Source: an uncultured bacterium
Lineage (GTDB): Bacteria; Bacillota; Clostridia; Oscillospirales; Ruminococcaceae
Direction: 5' to 3'
Length of the DNA stretch: 20,145 nucleotides
NCBI GenBank assembly: GCA_934845495.1
Contig: CAKWRB010000006.1
Span: forward strand, 1 to 20,145
This document shows, piece after piece, positions 1-8,224 of this stretch; position 1 is the first letter of the stretch; each line of letters starts with the position of its first letter. The position numbers and the translations under genes were made by a program. The notes beneath the pieces are model-generated. The model saw only the letters and a list, made by a program, of their open reading frames with translations. It made no database searches and was not told where the DNA came from.

Positions 1-226
<226 letters not shown>

Positions 227-227
<1 letters not shown>

Positions 228-427
228 TGAAGGCATCTGAGATTAGAAACCTCTCCGTCCAGGAGCTGAACGAGAAGCTCTCCGATCTGAAGAGCGAGCT
301 TTTCAACCTGCGTTTCCAGCACGCGATCAACCAGCTCGACAACCCCATGCGTCTTGGCGCTGTTAAGAAGGACATCGCCCGTGTAAAGACCATCATCCGG
401 GAGAAAGAGCTCGCTGAGCGCAAGTAA
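227..427 (+). CDS. rpmC: Ribosomal protein L29
   Basis: This is a 66-residue protein of normal L29 length, made of two helices. It has the family start ([18 protein letters not shown]), a central [13 protein letters not shown] helix and an [13 protein letters not shown]-terminal helix. L29 binds 23S rRNA near the polypeptide exit tunnel beside L23, where trigger factor and SRP dock. The ATG overlaps the rplP stop by one base, and the ribosome binding site (GGAGG at 212-216) lies inside the end of rplP. It sits in the canonical L16-L29-S17 order, so the identification is secure. Confidence 0.98.
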
Positions 428-448
428 CTTTGAAAGGAGGACAACAGA

Positions 449-706
449 GTGTCTGAGAGAAATCTGAGAAAGACCAGAGTGGGCAAGGTAGTAAGCAACA
501 AGATGGATAAGACCGTCGTAGTTGCAATCCAGGACAATGTCCGTCACCCCCTCTACAAGAAGATCATCAAGCGCACCGTAAAGCTGAAGGCCCACGATGA
601 GCTCAACAGCTGCAACATCGGCGATACCGTAAAGGTTATGGAGACCCGTCCCCTTTCCAAGGATAAGAGATGGAGAGTAGCCGAAATTATCGAGAAGGCC
701 AAGTAA
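449..706 (+). CDS. rpsQ: Ribosomal protein S17
   Basis: This is an 85-residue OB-fold protein that starts with GTG at 449, eight bases after an AAAGGAGG ribosome binding site (433-440). It shows the S17 core: [21 protein letters not shown], the [11 protein letters not shown] loop, [31 protein letters not shown] and a lysine-rich tail. S17 is a primary 16S rRNA binder needed early in 30S assembly. It lies 21 nt after rpmC. It is followed by an unusually long gap for this operon before rplN, containing several potential RNA hairpins (listed separately). Confidence 0.98.
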   Translation: MSERNLRKTRVGKVVSNKMDKTVVVAIQDNVRHPLYKKIIKRTVKLKAHDELNSCNIGDTVKVMETRPLSKDKRWRVAEIIEKAK

Positions 707-727
707 GATCACTGTTTTCTCGCTTTA

Positions 728-743
728 TTTGTACGAATACAAA
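728..743 (+). repeat. Short perfect hairpin after rpsQ
   Basis: TTTGTA (728-733) and TACAAA (738-743) form a 6-bp stem closed by a four-base CGAA loop. No T tract follows, so it does not look like an intrinsic terminator. It immediately precedes the larger structure at 748-820 and may be part of the same leader. Confidence 0.5.
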
Positions 744-747
744 CACA

Positions 748-820
748 TCAGTTTAAGCGCCTGCATAAAAACGGTTGCAGGCAGTCCTCGGTGGTAGGAC
801 CCCCGAAGCTGGTAAACTGA
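748..820 (+). promoter_or_regulatory. Candidate structured RNA leader of rplN
   Basis: The 73-nt element folds on paper into a three-way junction. The closing stem is TCAGTTTA (748-755) with TAAACTGA (813-820). It may be extended by AGC (756-758) with GCT (808-810) across a GG bulge. The first inner hairpin is GCCTGCA (759-765) with TGCAGGC (776-782). The second is GTCCT (784-788) with AGGAC (796-800). Every stem is a perfect complement. The element ends 10 nt before the rplN ribosome binding site (831-837), which suggests a cis-acting leader or RNA-processing site. I do not recognise it as one of the known ribosomal protein leaders. It is tRNA-sized but has no T-loop or anticodon arm. A regulatory role is inferred. 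Confidence 0.5.
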
Positions 821-845
821 GTTGAACCGAAAGGAGGAATGCACT

Positions 846-1214
846 GTGATCCAGATGCAGACCTATCTCAATGTTGCGGATAACACCGGAGCCAGAGAGC
901 TCATGTGCATCCGCGTTCTGGGCGGCACCCGCAGAAGATACGCCAACATCGGCGATGTTGTAGTATGTTCCGTTAAGAAGGCAGCCCCGGGCGGTATGGT
1001 AAAGAAGGGCGATGTAGTGAAGGCTGTTATCGTTCGTTCCGCCAAGGGACTGAGAAGAGACGATGGCACTTACATCCGTTTCGATGAGAACGCCGCCGTT
1101 ATCATCCGTGACGACAAACAACCCCGGGGCACACGAATCTTTGGGCCAGTAGCCCGTGAGCTTCGTGAAAAGGATTATCTCAAGATTTTGAGCCTGGCTC
1201 CCGAAGTGCTTTAA
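846..1214 (+). CDS. rplN: Ribosomal protein L14
   Basis: L14 is a 122-residue protein that forms intersubunit bridges and is the docking site of the silencing factor RsfS. The GTG at 846 gives [27 protein letters not shown], the standard L14 N-terminus and length. It sits 8 nt after AAGGAGG (831-837). An in-frame TTG at 822 would add eight residues encoded over the ribosome binding site and was rejected. Other family marks are the [15 protein letters not shown] strand, [12 protein letters not shown] and the C-terminal [15 protein letters not shown] segment. It follows the longest gap in the spc part of the operon, which carries the candidate leader described above. Confidence 0.98.
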   Translation: MIQMQTYLNVADNTGARELMCIRVLGGTRRRYANIGDVVVCSVKKAAPGGMVKKGDVVKAVIVRSAKGLRRDDGTYIRFDENAAVIIRDDKQPRGTRIFGPVARELREKDYLKILSLAPEVL

Positions 1215-1231
1215 TTGGAGGAGTTTGACAG

Positions 1232-1549
1232 ATGAACAATATTCATGTTAAAACTGGCGATACCGTCGTTGTTCTGTCAGGCAAAGACAAGGGCAAGCAG
1301 GGTAAGGTTCTCGAGGTAAGCCCGAAGGAGAACAAGGTAATCGTAGAGGGAATCAATGTGGTTTCCAAGCATGTAAAGCCCCGCCGTGCCGGCGAAACCG
1401 GCGGCATCCTGAAGGTGGAAGGCCCCATGCATGCCTGCAAGGTTATGCTGGTTTGCCCCAAGTGCGGTAAGCCCACCCGCCTGGCCCATAAGATCAACGC
1501 TGACGGCACAAAGCAGCGCGCCTGCAAGAAGTGCGGCGAAACTTTCTAA
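1232..1549 (+). CDS. rplX: Ribosomal protein L24
   Basis: This is a 105-residue KOW-domain protein with [24 protein letters not shown] at the N-terminus, the motif that makes L24 an initiator of 50S assembly by binding the 5' domain of 23S rRNA. The C-terminal third holds two CxxC pairs (CPKCGKP and CKKCGE), which probably bind zinc as in the cysteine-containing L24 form. The ATG lies 17 nt after rplN, with TTGGAGGAG as ribosome binding site. Length and order fit the family. Confidence 0.98.
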   Translation: MNNIHVKTGDTVVVLSGKDKGKQGKVLEVSPKENKVIVEGINVVSKHVKPRRAGETGGILKVEGPMHACKVMLVCPKCGKPTRLAHKINADGTKQRACKKCGETF

Positions 1550-1567
1550 GTGAGGAGGATTGAGAAC

Positions 1568-2107
1568 ATGGCAAGAATGAAAGAATTCTATGTAAATGAA
1601 GTAGCTCCCGCTCTGAACAAGAAGTTCGGCTACAAGAGTGTCATGCAGATCCCCAAGCTGGACAAGATCGTCGTGAATGTCGGCTGCGGCGAAGCCCGCG
1701 ACAACCAGAAGATGATCGACGCCATTATGGGCGATATTGCTACCATCACCGGCCAGAAGCCCTGCGTATGCCGGGCCAAGAAGTCGGTAGCGAACTTTAA
1801 GCTCCGCGAGGGCATGGTAGTAGGTGTCAAGGTGACACTCAGAGGCGATATGATGTACGAGTTCCTCGATAGACTGTTCAGCGTGGCTCTGCCCCGTGTA
1901 AGAGACTTCAGAGGTATCAGCGCCAATGGCTTCGATGGCCGCGGCAACTTTGCCTTCGGTCTGAAGGAGCAGCTTATCTTCCCTGAGATCGAGTACGATA
2001 AAATCGACAAGGTACGCGGTATGGACATCGCTTTTGTTACAACCGCTAAGACTGACGAAGAGGCCAAGATGCTCCTTGAGCTGATGGGCGCTCCGTTCGA
2101 GAAGTAA
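1568..2107 (+). CDS. rplE: Ribosomal protein L5
   Basis: This is a 179-residue protein. The ATG at 1568 gives [31 protein letters not shown], the usual L5 start, 9 nt after AGGAGG (1553-1558). A GTG directly after the rplX stop at 1550 would run through that ribosome binding site and was rejected. Family landmarks are [33 protein letters not shown] (the 5S rRNA-binding region) and the [30 protein letters not shown]-terminus. L5 binds 5S rRNA in the central protuberance with L18 and contacts S13 through bridge B1b. Confidence 0.98.
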   Translation: MARMKEFYVNEVAPALNKKFGYKSVMQIPKLDKIVVNVGCGEARDNQKMIDAIMGDIATITGQKPCVCRAKKSVANFKLREGMVVGVKVTLRGDMMYEFLDRLFSVALPRVRDFRGISANGFDGRGNFAFGLKEQLIFPEIEYDKIDKVRGMDIAFVTTAKTDEEAKMLLELMGAPFEK

Positions 2108-2119
2108 GGGGGAATTTAA

Positions 2120-2305
2120 GTGGCTAAGAAGTCCATGATCAACAAGCAGCAGAGAACACCTAAATTTTCCACAAGAGCCTACAACAGATGCAAGATCTGC
2201 GGCAGACCCCATGCCTACCTGAGAAAGTACGGCATCTGCCGTATCTGCTTCCGCGAGCTGGCCTACAAGGGTCAGATCCCGGGCGTCAAGAAGGCAAGCT
2301 GGTAA
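2120..2305 (+). CDS. rpsN: Ribosomal protein S14, zinc-binding type Z
   Basis: This is a 61-residue short S14 with two CxxC zinc-binding pairs (C24/C27 and C40/C43, in CKICGRP and CRICF) and the conserved [28 protein letters not shown] tail shape. This is the zinc-containing S14 form common in Firmicutes; the long zinc-free form is about 100 residues. It starts with GTG at 2120, behind a purine-rich AAGGGGGAA ribosome binding site. S14 sits in the 30S head and joins late in assembly. Confidence 0.98.
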   Translation: MAKKSMINKQQRTPKFSTRAYNRCKICGRPHAYLRKYGICRICFRELAYKGQIPGVKKASW

Positions 2306-2328
2306 GTTAGTTTAAGGAGGTTAACGGT

Positions 2329-2727
2329 ATGCATATCACCGACAGCATCGCTGACATGCTGACACGCATCCGGAATGCAGGTGCCGCAAAGCACGAAACA
2401 GTGGATGTACCCGCTTCCAAGATGAAGAAGGCGATCGCCCAGATTCTCCTGGATGAAGGTTACATCAAGAGCTTCCAGCTGATCGAAGACGGGAAGCAGG
2501 GCATCATTCGGATCGTTCTCAAGTACGGCGAGAACAAGACTTCGGTTATTTCCGGTCTCAGACGCGTTTCTAAGCCCGGTCTGAGAATTTATACAAACTG
2601 CGAGGATATGCCCAAGGTCATGAAGGGCCTGGGTATTGCCATCGTATCTACATCGAAGGGCGTTATGACAGACAAGCAGGCTCGCAAGGAAAATGTGGGC
2701 GGCGAAGTTCTGGCATTCGTCTGGTAA
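2329..2727 (+). CDS. rpsH: Ribosomal protein S8
   Basis: This is a 132-residue protein of normal length. It has the N-terminal [31 protein letters not shown] segment and the C-terminal [33 protein letters not shown] segment, which holds the STSKG loop that binds helix 21 of 16S rRNA. In E. coli S8 is also the translational repressor of the spc operon, by binding its mRNA near rplE; no matching target could be confirmed here by eye. AAGGAGG lies 8-9 nt upstream of the ATG. Confidence 0.98.
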   Translation: MHITDSIADMLTRIRNAGAAKHETVDVPASKMKKAIAQILLDEGYIKSFQLIEDGKQGIIRIVLKYGENKTSVISGLRRVSKPGLRIYTNCEDMPKVMKGLGIAIVSTSKGVMTDKQARKENVGGEVLAFVW

Positions 2728-2743
2728 AGGAGGTGCAAACAAT

Positions 2744-3289
2744 ATGTCTCGAATTGGTAGAAAGCCGATCGCAATCCCGGCCGGCGTAGAGGTTACTGTG
2801 GAAAACAGCGTCGTTACCGTCAAGGGCCCCAAGGGCACCATGACCCAGGCTGTAAACCCCGACCTGACTGTAGCCATTGAGAACGGCGAGGTACTGGTTA
2901 CCCGTCCTTCCGACGATAAGGAGCACAGAAGTCTGCACGGCCTGACCAGAACCCTGATTGCAAACATGGTACACGGCGTTTCCGAAGGCTTCACCAAGGA
3001 GCTGGAGGTTCAGGGCGTTGGTTACCGTGTAGCCAAGCAGGGCAAGGACCTGGTTATGACACTGGGCTTCTCCCATCAGGTTGTTATGACTGAGGGCAAC
3101 GGCATCACCATTGATGTTCCCTCCCCGAGCAAGATCGTCATCAGCGGTTACGACAAGCAGGCCGTAGGTCAGTTCGCTGCCGAAGTACGCGCCAAGCGTC
3201 CGCCGGAGCCTTACAAGGGCAAGGGCATCCGTTATGTCGGCGAGTATGTCATCCGCAAGGAAGGCAAGGCCGGTAAGGGCAAGAAGTAA
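2744..3289 (+). CDS. rplF: Ribosomal protein L6
   Basis: The ATG at 2744 gives a 181-residue protein starting [20 protein letters not shown], the standard L6 N-terminus. It lies 10 nt after AAAGGAGG, which overlaps the rpsH stop. The open frame extends upstream into rpsH, but those residues are not L6-like. The two tandem L6 folds are visible, with the second ending in [31 protein letters not shown], the hallmark C-terminal loop and lysine-rich tail. L6 lies near the sarcin-ricin loop and the factor-binding site of the 50S subunit. Confidence 0.98.
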   Translation: MSRIGRKPIAIPAGVEVTVENSVVTVKGPKGTMTQAVNPDLTVAIENGEVLVTRPSDDKEHRSLHGLTRTLIANMVHGVSEGFTKELEVQGVGYRVAKQGKDLVMTLGFSHQVVMTEGNGITIDVPSPSKIVISGYDKQAVGQFAAEVRAKRPPEPYKGKGIRYVGEYVIRKEGKAGKGKK

Positions 3290-3307
3290 GTAAAGGAGTG
3301 AATTGAT

Positions 3308-3667
3308 ATGGTGAAAAAGCCTGACAGCAATAAGGCAAGACTCAAGAGACACATGAGAGTTCGAGCTAAGATCAGCGGCACACCAGAGCGTCCACGCCTT
3401 AGTGTATTCCGCTCCGCCAAGCACATTTACGCTCAGATCATCGACGATGTGAACGGCGTAACTCTGGCCAGCGCCTCTTCCATGGAGAAGGGCTTCGAAG
3501 GCTTCGGCGGCAACAAGGAAGCTGCCCGCAAGGTAGGCGAGGCTGTAGCCAAGGCTGCACTTGCCAAGGGTGTTTCCGAGGTAGTATTTGACCGCAGTGG
3601 TTACATCTACCATGGTCGTGTACAGGAACTGGCTGAGGGTGCTCGCGAGGGCGGTCTCAAATTCTAA
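3308..3667 (+). CDS. rplR: Ribosomal protein L18
   Basis: This is a 119-residue protein with [37 protein letters not shown], then [11 protein letters not shown] and the C-terminal [26 protein letters not shown], all typical of L18. The basic N-terminus and the RLSVFRS strand contact 5S rRNA in the central protuberance alongside L5. The ATG lies 18 nt after rplF, with TAAAGGAGTG as ribosome binding site. Confidence 0.98.
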   Translation: MVKKPDSNKARLKRHMRVRAKISGTPERPRLSVFRSAKHIYAQIIDDVNGVTLASASSMEKGFEGFGGNKEAARKVGEAVAKAALAKGVSEVVFDRSGYIYHGRVQELAEGAREGGLKF

Positions 3668-3683
3668 GGTAGGAGGGATACTT

Positions 3684-4184
3684 TTGGCTCGAATTGACGC
3701 TTCCAACATGGAACTGCAGGAAAGAGTAGTCACCATTAACCGCGTTTCCAAGACTGTTAAGGGTGGCCGTATTTTCAAGTTCGCCGCGCTGGTTGTAGTC
3801 GGCGACGGTAACGGTACCGTAGGCTTCGGCCTGGGTAAGGCTTCCGAAGTGCCGGATGCAATCCGCAAGGGCATTGAGGATGCAAAGAAGAACCTGGTGA
3901 AGGTTTCCCTGAAGGGTACAACCATTCCCCACGAGGTAGTAGGCGTTTATGGCGCCGGCCGCGTGCTGATGCGTCCCGCTCCGGAAGGTACCGGCCTGAT
4001 CGCCGGCGGCCCTGTCCGTGCGGTACTGGAAGTTACTGGTGTCAAGAACATCAGAACTAAGTCTCTGCGCTCCAGAAACCCCAAGAACATGGTATCTGCT
4101 ACCATGCAGGGCCTGATGTCGCTGAGAAACGTAGACGAGATCGCTGCTAAGCGCGGCAAGAGCGTCCGTGAAATTATTGGTTAA
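3684..4184 (+). CDS. rpsE: Ribosomal protein S5
   Basis: A TTG at 3684 gives a 166-residue S5 starting [35 protein letters not shown] (3671-3676) sits 7 nt upstream, which decides this start; the frame is open farther upstream inside rplR but without S5-like residues. The double-stranded RNA-binding fold is seen in [29 protein letters not shown], and the C-terminal domain has [28 protein letters not shown]5 helps hold decoding accuracy and mRNA unwinding with S3 and S4 on the 30S solvent side. Confidence 0.97.
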   Translation: MARIDASNMELQERVVTINRVSKTVKGGRIFKFAALVVVGDGNGTVGFGLGKASEVPDAIRKGIEDAKKNLVKVSLKGTTIPHEVVGVYGAGRVLMRPAPEGTGLIAGGPVRAVLEVTGVKNIRTKSLRSRNPKNMVSATMQGLMSLRNVDEIAAKRGKSVREIIG

Positions 4185-4198
4185 GGAGGAGCGCGAAC

Positions 4199-4375
4199 AT
4201 GGCACTGAAGATTAAGCTTGTAAAGAGCCTCAACGGCCGTGGTGAGAAGCAGATCGCTACCGCTCACTCCCTGGGCCTTCACAAGATCGGGAATGAAACC
4301 ATTCAGCCCGACAATGCCGCTACAAAGGGCAAGATCGTAAAGATCAGCCACCTGGTAGAGGTAACCGAAGCATAA
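4199..4375 (+). CDS. rpmD: Ribosomal protein L30
   Basis: This is a 58-residue protein starting [31 protein letters not shown], the compact L30 fold, and ending [16 protein letters not shown]. The ATG at 4199 follows the rpsE stop by 14 nt, with AAGGAGGA as ribosome binding site. L30 binds 23S rRNA near the 5S-binding region. It lies in its canonical place between rpsE and rplO. The start, stop and length were derived directly from the sequence. Confidence 0.97.
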   Translation: MALKIKLVKSLNGRGEKQIATAHSLGLHKIGNETIQPDNAATKGKIVKISHLVEVTEA

Positions 4376-4395
4376 CCAAAGGAGGTGCAGGTAAA

Positions 4396-4836
4396 TTGAA
4401 ACTTCATGAACTTTCTCCCGCACCGGGCTCTGTCAAGAAGGCCTTCCGCAAGGGCCGCGGCAGCGGTTCCGGTAACGGCAAGACAGCCGGCAAGGGCCAC
4501 AAGGGCCAGAATGCCCGTTCGGGCGGCGGCGTAAGACCGGGCTTTGAGGGCGGCCAGATGCCCCTGACCAGAAGACTTCCCAAGAGAGGCTTCAACAACA
4601 TTTTTGCTACCAAGTATGCAGCGATCAATGTCAGCGACCTGAATGTGTTCGAGGACGGCGCCGTTGTAGATGAGGCTGCAATCGTTGCGGCTGGTCTGGT
4701 GAAGAAGACTCTGGACGGCATCAAGATCCTCGGAAACGGCGAGCTCGAGAAGAAGCTCACTGTAAACGCTAAGGCATTCTCTGCTTCCGCAAAGCAGAAG
4801 ATCGAGGCAGCTGGAGGAAAGGCCGAGGTGATGTAA
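4396..4836 (+). CDS. rplO: Ribosomal protein L15
   Basis: This is a 146-residue protein. The TTG at 4396 gives [22 protein letters not shown], the usual L15 start, behind AAAGGAGGTG (4378-4387). The glycine/lysine-rich N-terminal extension ([22 protein letters not shown]), which threads into 23S rRNA, is followed by [20 protein letters not shown] and the globular C-terminal domain. L15 is a late 50S assembly protein. The stop is immediately followed by the secY GTG, and the secY ribosome binding site lies within the last codons. Confidence 0.98.
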   Translation: MKLHELSPAPGSVKKAFRKGRGSGSGNGKTAGKGHKGQNARSGGGVRPGFEGGQMPLTRRLPKRGFNNIFATKYAAINVSDLNVFEDGAVVDEAAIVAAGLVKKTLDGIKILGNGELEKKLTVNAKAFSASAKQKIEAAGGKAEVM

Positions 4837-6132
4837 GTGCTTGAAACACTGAAGAATGCTTGGAAAACAGCGGATCTTCGTGCGAAGCTCCTGTATACAG
4901 GTTTCATCCTGCTGCTTTTCCGCATCGGCGCAGCGATTCCGGTTCCGTTCCTGAAGCCGGATATTCTCAAGACTTATATTAGCGGCGACAACAACTGGCT
5001 GGGCTACATCGACCTGCTCAGCGGTGGCGCCTTCAGCAACTCCACTCTGTTTGCTCTGGGTATTTCTCCCTATATTACCGCTTCCATTGTGATCCAGCTG
5101 CTGGCTGTGGCGATTCCGTCGCTGGAGCAGCTGGCCAAGGAAGGTGAAGAGGGACGCAAACTGCTCAACAAGTACACCCGGTACTGCACCGTGGGCCTGG
5201 GCCTGCTGCAGTCGGTGGCATATTACTTCCTGATGCGCAACTACGGCGCCCTCACCTATACTGAGGGCTTCGCAAAGTACTTCTCCGCTGCTGTCATCAT
5301 CATCTCCTTCCTGGCCGGCTCGATGCTGGTTATGTGGATGGGTGAGCAGATCGACAACAAGGGAATCGGCAACGGCATTTCGATGATTCTGTTTGCCGGT
5401 ATCGTTTCACGGGCCGCTTCGGCCGTGAACACCGTTGTGACCCAGGTTTACCTGGCCATCAACGGCATGATGAAGTACTGGTTCATCGTTCCCTTCACTC
5501 TGGTACTGTTCCTGGCCGCCATCGTGTTCATTGTCGTTATGACCAATGCCGAGCGGCGTATTCCGGTACAGTATGCGCAGCGTGTGGTAGGCCGTAAGAT
5601 GTATGGCGGCCAGTCCAGCCACATTCCGATCAAGGTGAATATGTCCGGCGTTCTGCCTGTCATTTTCGCCAGCTCGATCCTCTCGATCCCCTCTACCATT
5701 GCCGGATTCATGCATGTGGATCCCCAGGGTATCATGGGTAAGATCCTGAGCGTTCTCCGCTATGATCACTGGGTATATGCTGTGCTGTACTTCTTCCTGA
5801 TCATGGCATTCAACTACTTCTATATTTCGATCCAGTATAACCCCATGGAGATCGCCAACAACCTGAGAAAGAACAACGGCACCATCCCGGGCATCCGTCC
5901 CGGCAAGCCCACCGCAGACTTCATTGCCCGCGTGGTAAGCAAGGTAACCGTTGTGGGAGGCATCTTCCTGGCGATTATCGCCATCGGCCCGATCCTGCTC
6001 TCTCAGCTTATGGGTATCAACATCTCCCTGGGCGGTACTTCGATCATCATCGTGGTCGGCGTTGCCCTGGATACAGTCCGCCAGCTTGAATCCCAGATGA
6101 TGATGCGTCATTACAAGGGATTCCTTGAGTAA
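4837..6132 (+). CDS. secY: Protein translocase subunit SecY
   Basis: This is a 431-residue integral membrane protein with about ten hydrophobic segments, forming the channel of the SecYEG translocon. Landmarks are the cytoplasmic N-terminus, the first membrane span (KLLYTGFILLLFRIGAAIPVP), the plug-side LSGGAFSNSTLFALGISPYITASIVIQLL region, GEQIDNKGIGNGISMILFAGI, and the cytoplasmic ribosome/SecA-binding loops AERRIPVQYAQR and NNLRKNNGTIPGIRPGKPT. It begins with GTG directly after the rplO stop. GAGGTGAT (4825-4832), inside rplO, is a strong anti-Shine-Dalgarno match four bases upstream, so translation is probably coupled to rplO. Confidence 0.98.
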   Translation: MLETLKNAWKTADLRAKLLYTGFILLLFRIGAAIPVPFLKPDILKTYISGDNNWLGYIDLLSGGAFSNSTLFALGISPYITASIVIQLLAVAIPSLEQLAKEGEEGRKLLNKYTRYCTVGLGLLQSVAYYFLMRNYGALTYTEGFAKYFSAAVIIISFLAGSMLVMWMGEQIDNKGIGNGISMILFAGIVSRAASAVNTVVTQVYLAINGMMKYWFIVPFTLVLFLAAIVFIVVMTNAERRIPVQYAQRVVGRKMYGGQSSHIPIKVNMSGVLPVIFASSILSIPSTIAGFMHVDPQGIMGKILSVLRYDHWVYAVLYFFLIMAFNYFYISIQYNPMEIANNLRKNNGTIPGIRPGKPTADFIARVVSKVTVVGGIFLAIIAIGPILLSQLMGINISLGGTSIIIVVGVALDTVRQLESQMMMRHYKGFLE

Positions 6133-6153
6133 GCCGAAAGAAGGTATTCTGTT

Positions 6154-6786
6154 ATGAAACTCATTCTTCTTGGAGCCCCTGGTGCCGGTAAGGGCACTCA
6201 GGCCGAGATCGTTTGCGAAAAGCTTGCGATTCCCAGCATCAGCACCGGCAACATCCTGCGCGAAGCCGTGAAGAACGGCACCCAGGCCGGTCTGGAAGCC
6301 AAATCCTTCATGGACGCCGGCGCGCTGGTTCCGGACGCTGTTGTTATTGCCATCCTCAAGGACCGCATTGCAGCAGATGACTGTAAGAACGGTTTTATCC
6401 TGGACGGTTTCCCGCGCACTGTTCCCCAGGCAGAAGCCCTGGACGAAATGGGCGTGGAGATCGACCGTGTAATCGAAATCGATGTACCCGATGAAGTGAT
6501 CGAATCCCGTCTGGGCGGCAGACGCGTATGCGAAAGCTGCGGAGCCAGCTACCACATGGTAAACAAGGCTCCCGCTGTGGACGGTATCTGCGACAAGTGC
6601 GGCGGCAAGCTCATCATCCGCAAGGACGATAAGCCTGAAACCATCAAGGACCGCCTGGCCGTTTACCATGAGCAGACAGCTCCTCTGGCAGACTACTACC
6701 GTGAGGCTGGCAAGCTCTTCACCGTAGACGGCACCCAGGAGATCAGCGCGATCACCGCGCAGCTCCTCGCAATCCTGGAGGCGTAA
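6154..6786 (+). CDS. adk: Adenylate kinase, zinc-lid long form
   Basis: This 210-residue enzyme interconverts ATP + AMP and 2 ADP in the cytoplasm. The P-loop is GAPGAGKGT (residues 7-15, with K13), followed by the AMP-binding STGNILREA and the DGFPRT motif (84-89). The LID domain has two CxxC pairs (C126/C129 and C146/C149), so this is the structural zinc form common in Gram-positives. The C-terminus carries YHEQTAPLADYYREAGKL. It lies 21 nt after secY, and map follows with a 2-nt gap; secY-adk-map is the classical Firmicutes order. Confidence 0.98.
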   Translation: MKLILLGAPGAGKGTQAEIVCEKLAIPSISTGNILREAVKNGTQAGLEAKSFMDAGALVPDAVVIAILKDRIAADDCKNGFILDGFPRTVPQAEALDEMGVEIDRVIEIDVPDEVIESRLGGRRVCESCGASYHMVNKAPAVDGICDKCGGKLIIRKDDKPETIKDRLAVYHEQTAPLADYYREAGKLFTVDGTQEISAITAQLLAILEA

Positions 6787-6788
6787 CC

Positions 6789-7535
6789 ATGGTTGTGCTT
6801 AAAACCGCTGCCGAGCTCACCGCCATGCGGGACGCCGGCAGAATTTCGGCACAGGCTCTGCTTGTCGGTGGAGAGGCGATCAAGCCCGGTGTCACCACCG
6901 CGGAGATCGATCGCAAGATCCACAAATTCATTCTCTCTCAAGGCGCAAAGCCGTCCTTTCTTGGATACGGCGGCTTCCCTGGAAGCGCCTGTATTTCCGT
7001 CAATGATGAAGTGATCCACGGCATCCCCGGTTCCCGGGTGATCCGCGAGGGCGACATCGTCAGCATTGATGTGGGTGCTTACTATAAAGGCTATCACGGC
7101 GATAACGCCTTTACCTTTACAGTGGGCAGCATCGCCCCCGAAGTCCAGCAGCTGCTGGACGCCACCCAGGAGGGGCTGCGCCGCGGTATAGCCGCCGCTG
7201 TTCCGGGCAACCGGATCGGCGATATCGGCTGGGCGGTGCAGAGCTATGTGGAGCAGTTCGGGTTCGGCGTGGTGAAGGAGTATGTGGGCCACGGTGTTGG
7301 CCAGAACCTTCACGAAGATCCCGAAGTGCCCAACTACGGCCGCCCGGGCCATGGCACCCGCCTGCTGCCCGGTATGGTCATTGCCATCGAACCCATGGTC
7401 AACATGGGTACACCGGCAGTCCGGGTCCTGAAGAACCAGTGGACTGTGGTAACTCAGGATGGCAAGCCCTCGGCTCACTTTGAAAACACCATCGCCATCA
7501 CCGAGAATGGCCCGGTCATTCTGACCAAGGCATAA
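6789..7535 (+). CDS. map: Methionine aminopeptidase, type I
   Basis: This is a 248-residue pita-bread fold enzyme that removes N-terminal methionine from nascent proteins. All five metal ligands of the family are visible: D94 (SIDVGA), D105 (GDNAFTF), H168 (VGHGVG), E201 (AIEPM) and E232 (HFENT). The substrate-contacting H77 is in VIHGIP. It is the short type Ia form without the N-terminal zinc extension. The ATG lies 2 nt after the adk stop, and the ribosome binding site (GGAGG) is inside the last adk codons, so coupling is likely. Confidence 0.98.
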   Translation: MVVLKTAAELTAMRDAGRISAQALLVGGEAIKPGVTTAEIDRKIHKFILSQGAKPSFLGYGGFPGSACISVNDEVIHGIPGSRVIREGDIVSIDVGAYYKGYHGDNAFTFTVGSIAPEVQQLLDATQEGLRRGIAAAVPGNRIGDIGWAVQSYVEQFGFGVVKEYVGHGVGQNLHEDPEVPNYGRPGHGTRLLPGMVIAIEPMVNMGTPAVRVLKNQWTVVTQDGKPSAHFENTIAITENGPVILTKA

Positions 7536-7544
7536 GGTGTGCGT

Positions 7545-7835
7545 ATGGCAAAGGCGGGAACAGTGGTAATATCCCTCAGCGGGAAAGACCGGGGAAGGCT
7601 GCTGGCTGTTCTGGGCGGTGATGACCGCCGGGTGCTCGTCGTGGACGGCAAGCACCGCAAGCTCGGCAGTCCCAAGGCAAAAAATCCCCGTCATCTGCGT
7701 CCGACCGCATGGACGCTGGTACCCAGCCAGATGCGGACGGACCGACAGCTGAGGCGAGCCCTGCGTGATTTGGCGCAGGATACAGCAGACAGGGAAAAGG
7801 AGGAATCCGGTCTTGGCGAAGGACGACGTAATTGA
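7545..7835 (+). CDS. KOW-domain RNA-binding protein (L14e/L6e/L27e-like)
   Basis: This is a 96-residue basic protein with an N-terminal KOW-type strand pair ([48 protein letters not shown]) and a charged helical C-terminus. Small KOW proteins related to archaeal/eukaryotic L14e/L27e are known at this place, between map and infA, in many Firmicutes. Their role is not established; a ribosome or translation link is inferred from the location. AAGGTG (7534-7539) favours the ATG at 7545 over a GTG two codons upstream. The last 23 nt overlap infA, and the C-terminal codons cover the infA ribosome binding site. Confidence 0.85.
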   Translation: MAKAGTVVISLSGKDRGRLLAVLGGDDRRVLVVDGKHRKLGSPKAKNPRHLRPTAWTLVPSQMRTDRQLRRALRDLAQDTADREKEESGLGEGRRN

Positions 7836-8031
7836 GATTGAAGGTGTAGTGCTGGAAGCGCTGCCCAATGCACAGTTCCAGGTGGAACTGCCCAACGGGC
7901 ACAAGATCCTGGCACACATATCCGGCAAGCTGCGCATGAACTACATCCGCATTCTGCCCGGAGATAAGGTCACAGTGGAAATGTCCCCCTATGACCTGAC
8001 CAAGGGACGCATCACCTGGCGTTCCAAGTAA
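7813..8031 (+). CDS. infA: Translation initiation factor IF-1
   Basis: This is a 72-residue OB-fold protein, exactly the usual length. It starts with TTG at 7813 to give [65 protein letters not shown] (7795-7803) lies 9 nt upstream and fixes this start. The frame is open upstream, but the added residues are not IF-1-like. IF-1 blocks the 30S A site during initiation. The start lies inside the end of the KOW gene, which could couple their translation. Confidence 0.97.
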   Translation: MAKDDVIEIEGVVLEALPNAQFQVELPNGHKILAHISGKLRMNYIRILPGDKVTVEMSPYDLTKGRITWRSK

Positions 8032-8074
8032 GATTTTATACCCAACGGTTTTGAAATAAGGAGGCACGTTTCAA

Positions 8075-8188
8075 ATGAAAGTAAGACCTTCCGTAAAGCC
8101 TATGTGCGAGAAATGCAAGGTTATTAAGCGCAAGGGCCGTGTCATGGTCATTTGCCCGAACCCCAAGCACAAGCAGCGTCAGGGCTAA
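8075..8188 (+). CDS. rpmJ: Ribosomal protein L36, zinc-ribbon form
   Basis: This is a 37-residue protein with the full L36 sequence pattern [37 protein letters not shown]. The zinc ligands C11, C14, C27 and H32 are all present (CxxC...CxxxxH). L36 is the smallest 50S protein and is placed between infA and rpsM as in other Firmicutes. AAGGAGG (8058-8064) lies ten bases upstream of the ATG. Confidence 0.97.
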   Translation: MKVRPSVKPMCEKCKVIKRKGRVMVICPNPKHKQRQG

Positions 8189-8224
8189 TCTGCAAACCTA
8201 TTAAGATGGAGGTGCAACAATAAT

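Noticed and set aside
729-757. A promoter (TTGTAC, 17 nt, TTTAAG) in front of rplN.
   Set aside because: Both hexamers match the consensus poorly, and the bases are used by perfect hairpin stems; read-through from upstream explains rplN expression.
748-820. A tRNA gene in the rpsQ-rplN gap, because the structure is 73 nt long with an 8-bp closing stem.
   Set aside because: There is no T-loop sequence (GTTCRANTC), no CCA end, no D-arm pattern and no 7-base anticodon loop on a 5-bp stem in the right place.
822-845. A longer rplN starting at TTG 822, and a longer rplE starting at GTG 1550.
   Set aside because: The added codons cover the ribosome binding sites and are not found in the families, whereas the later starts give standard N-termini and lengths.
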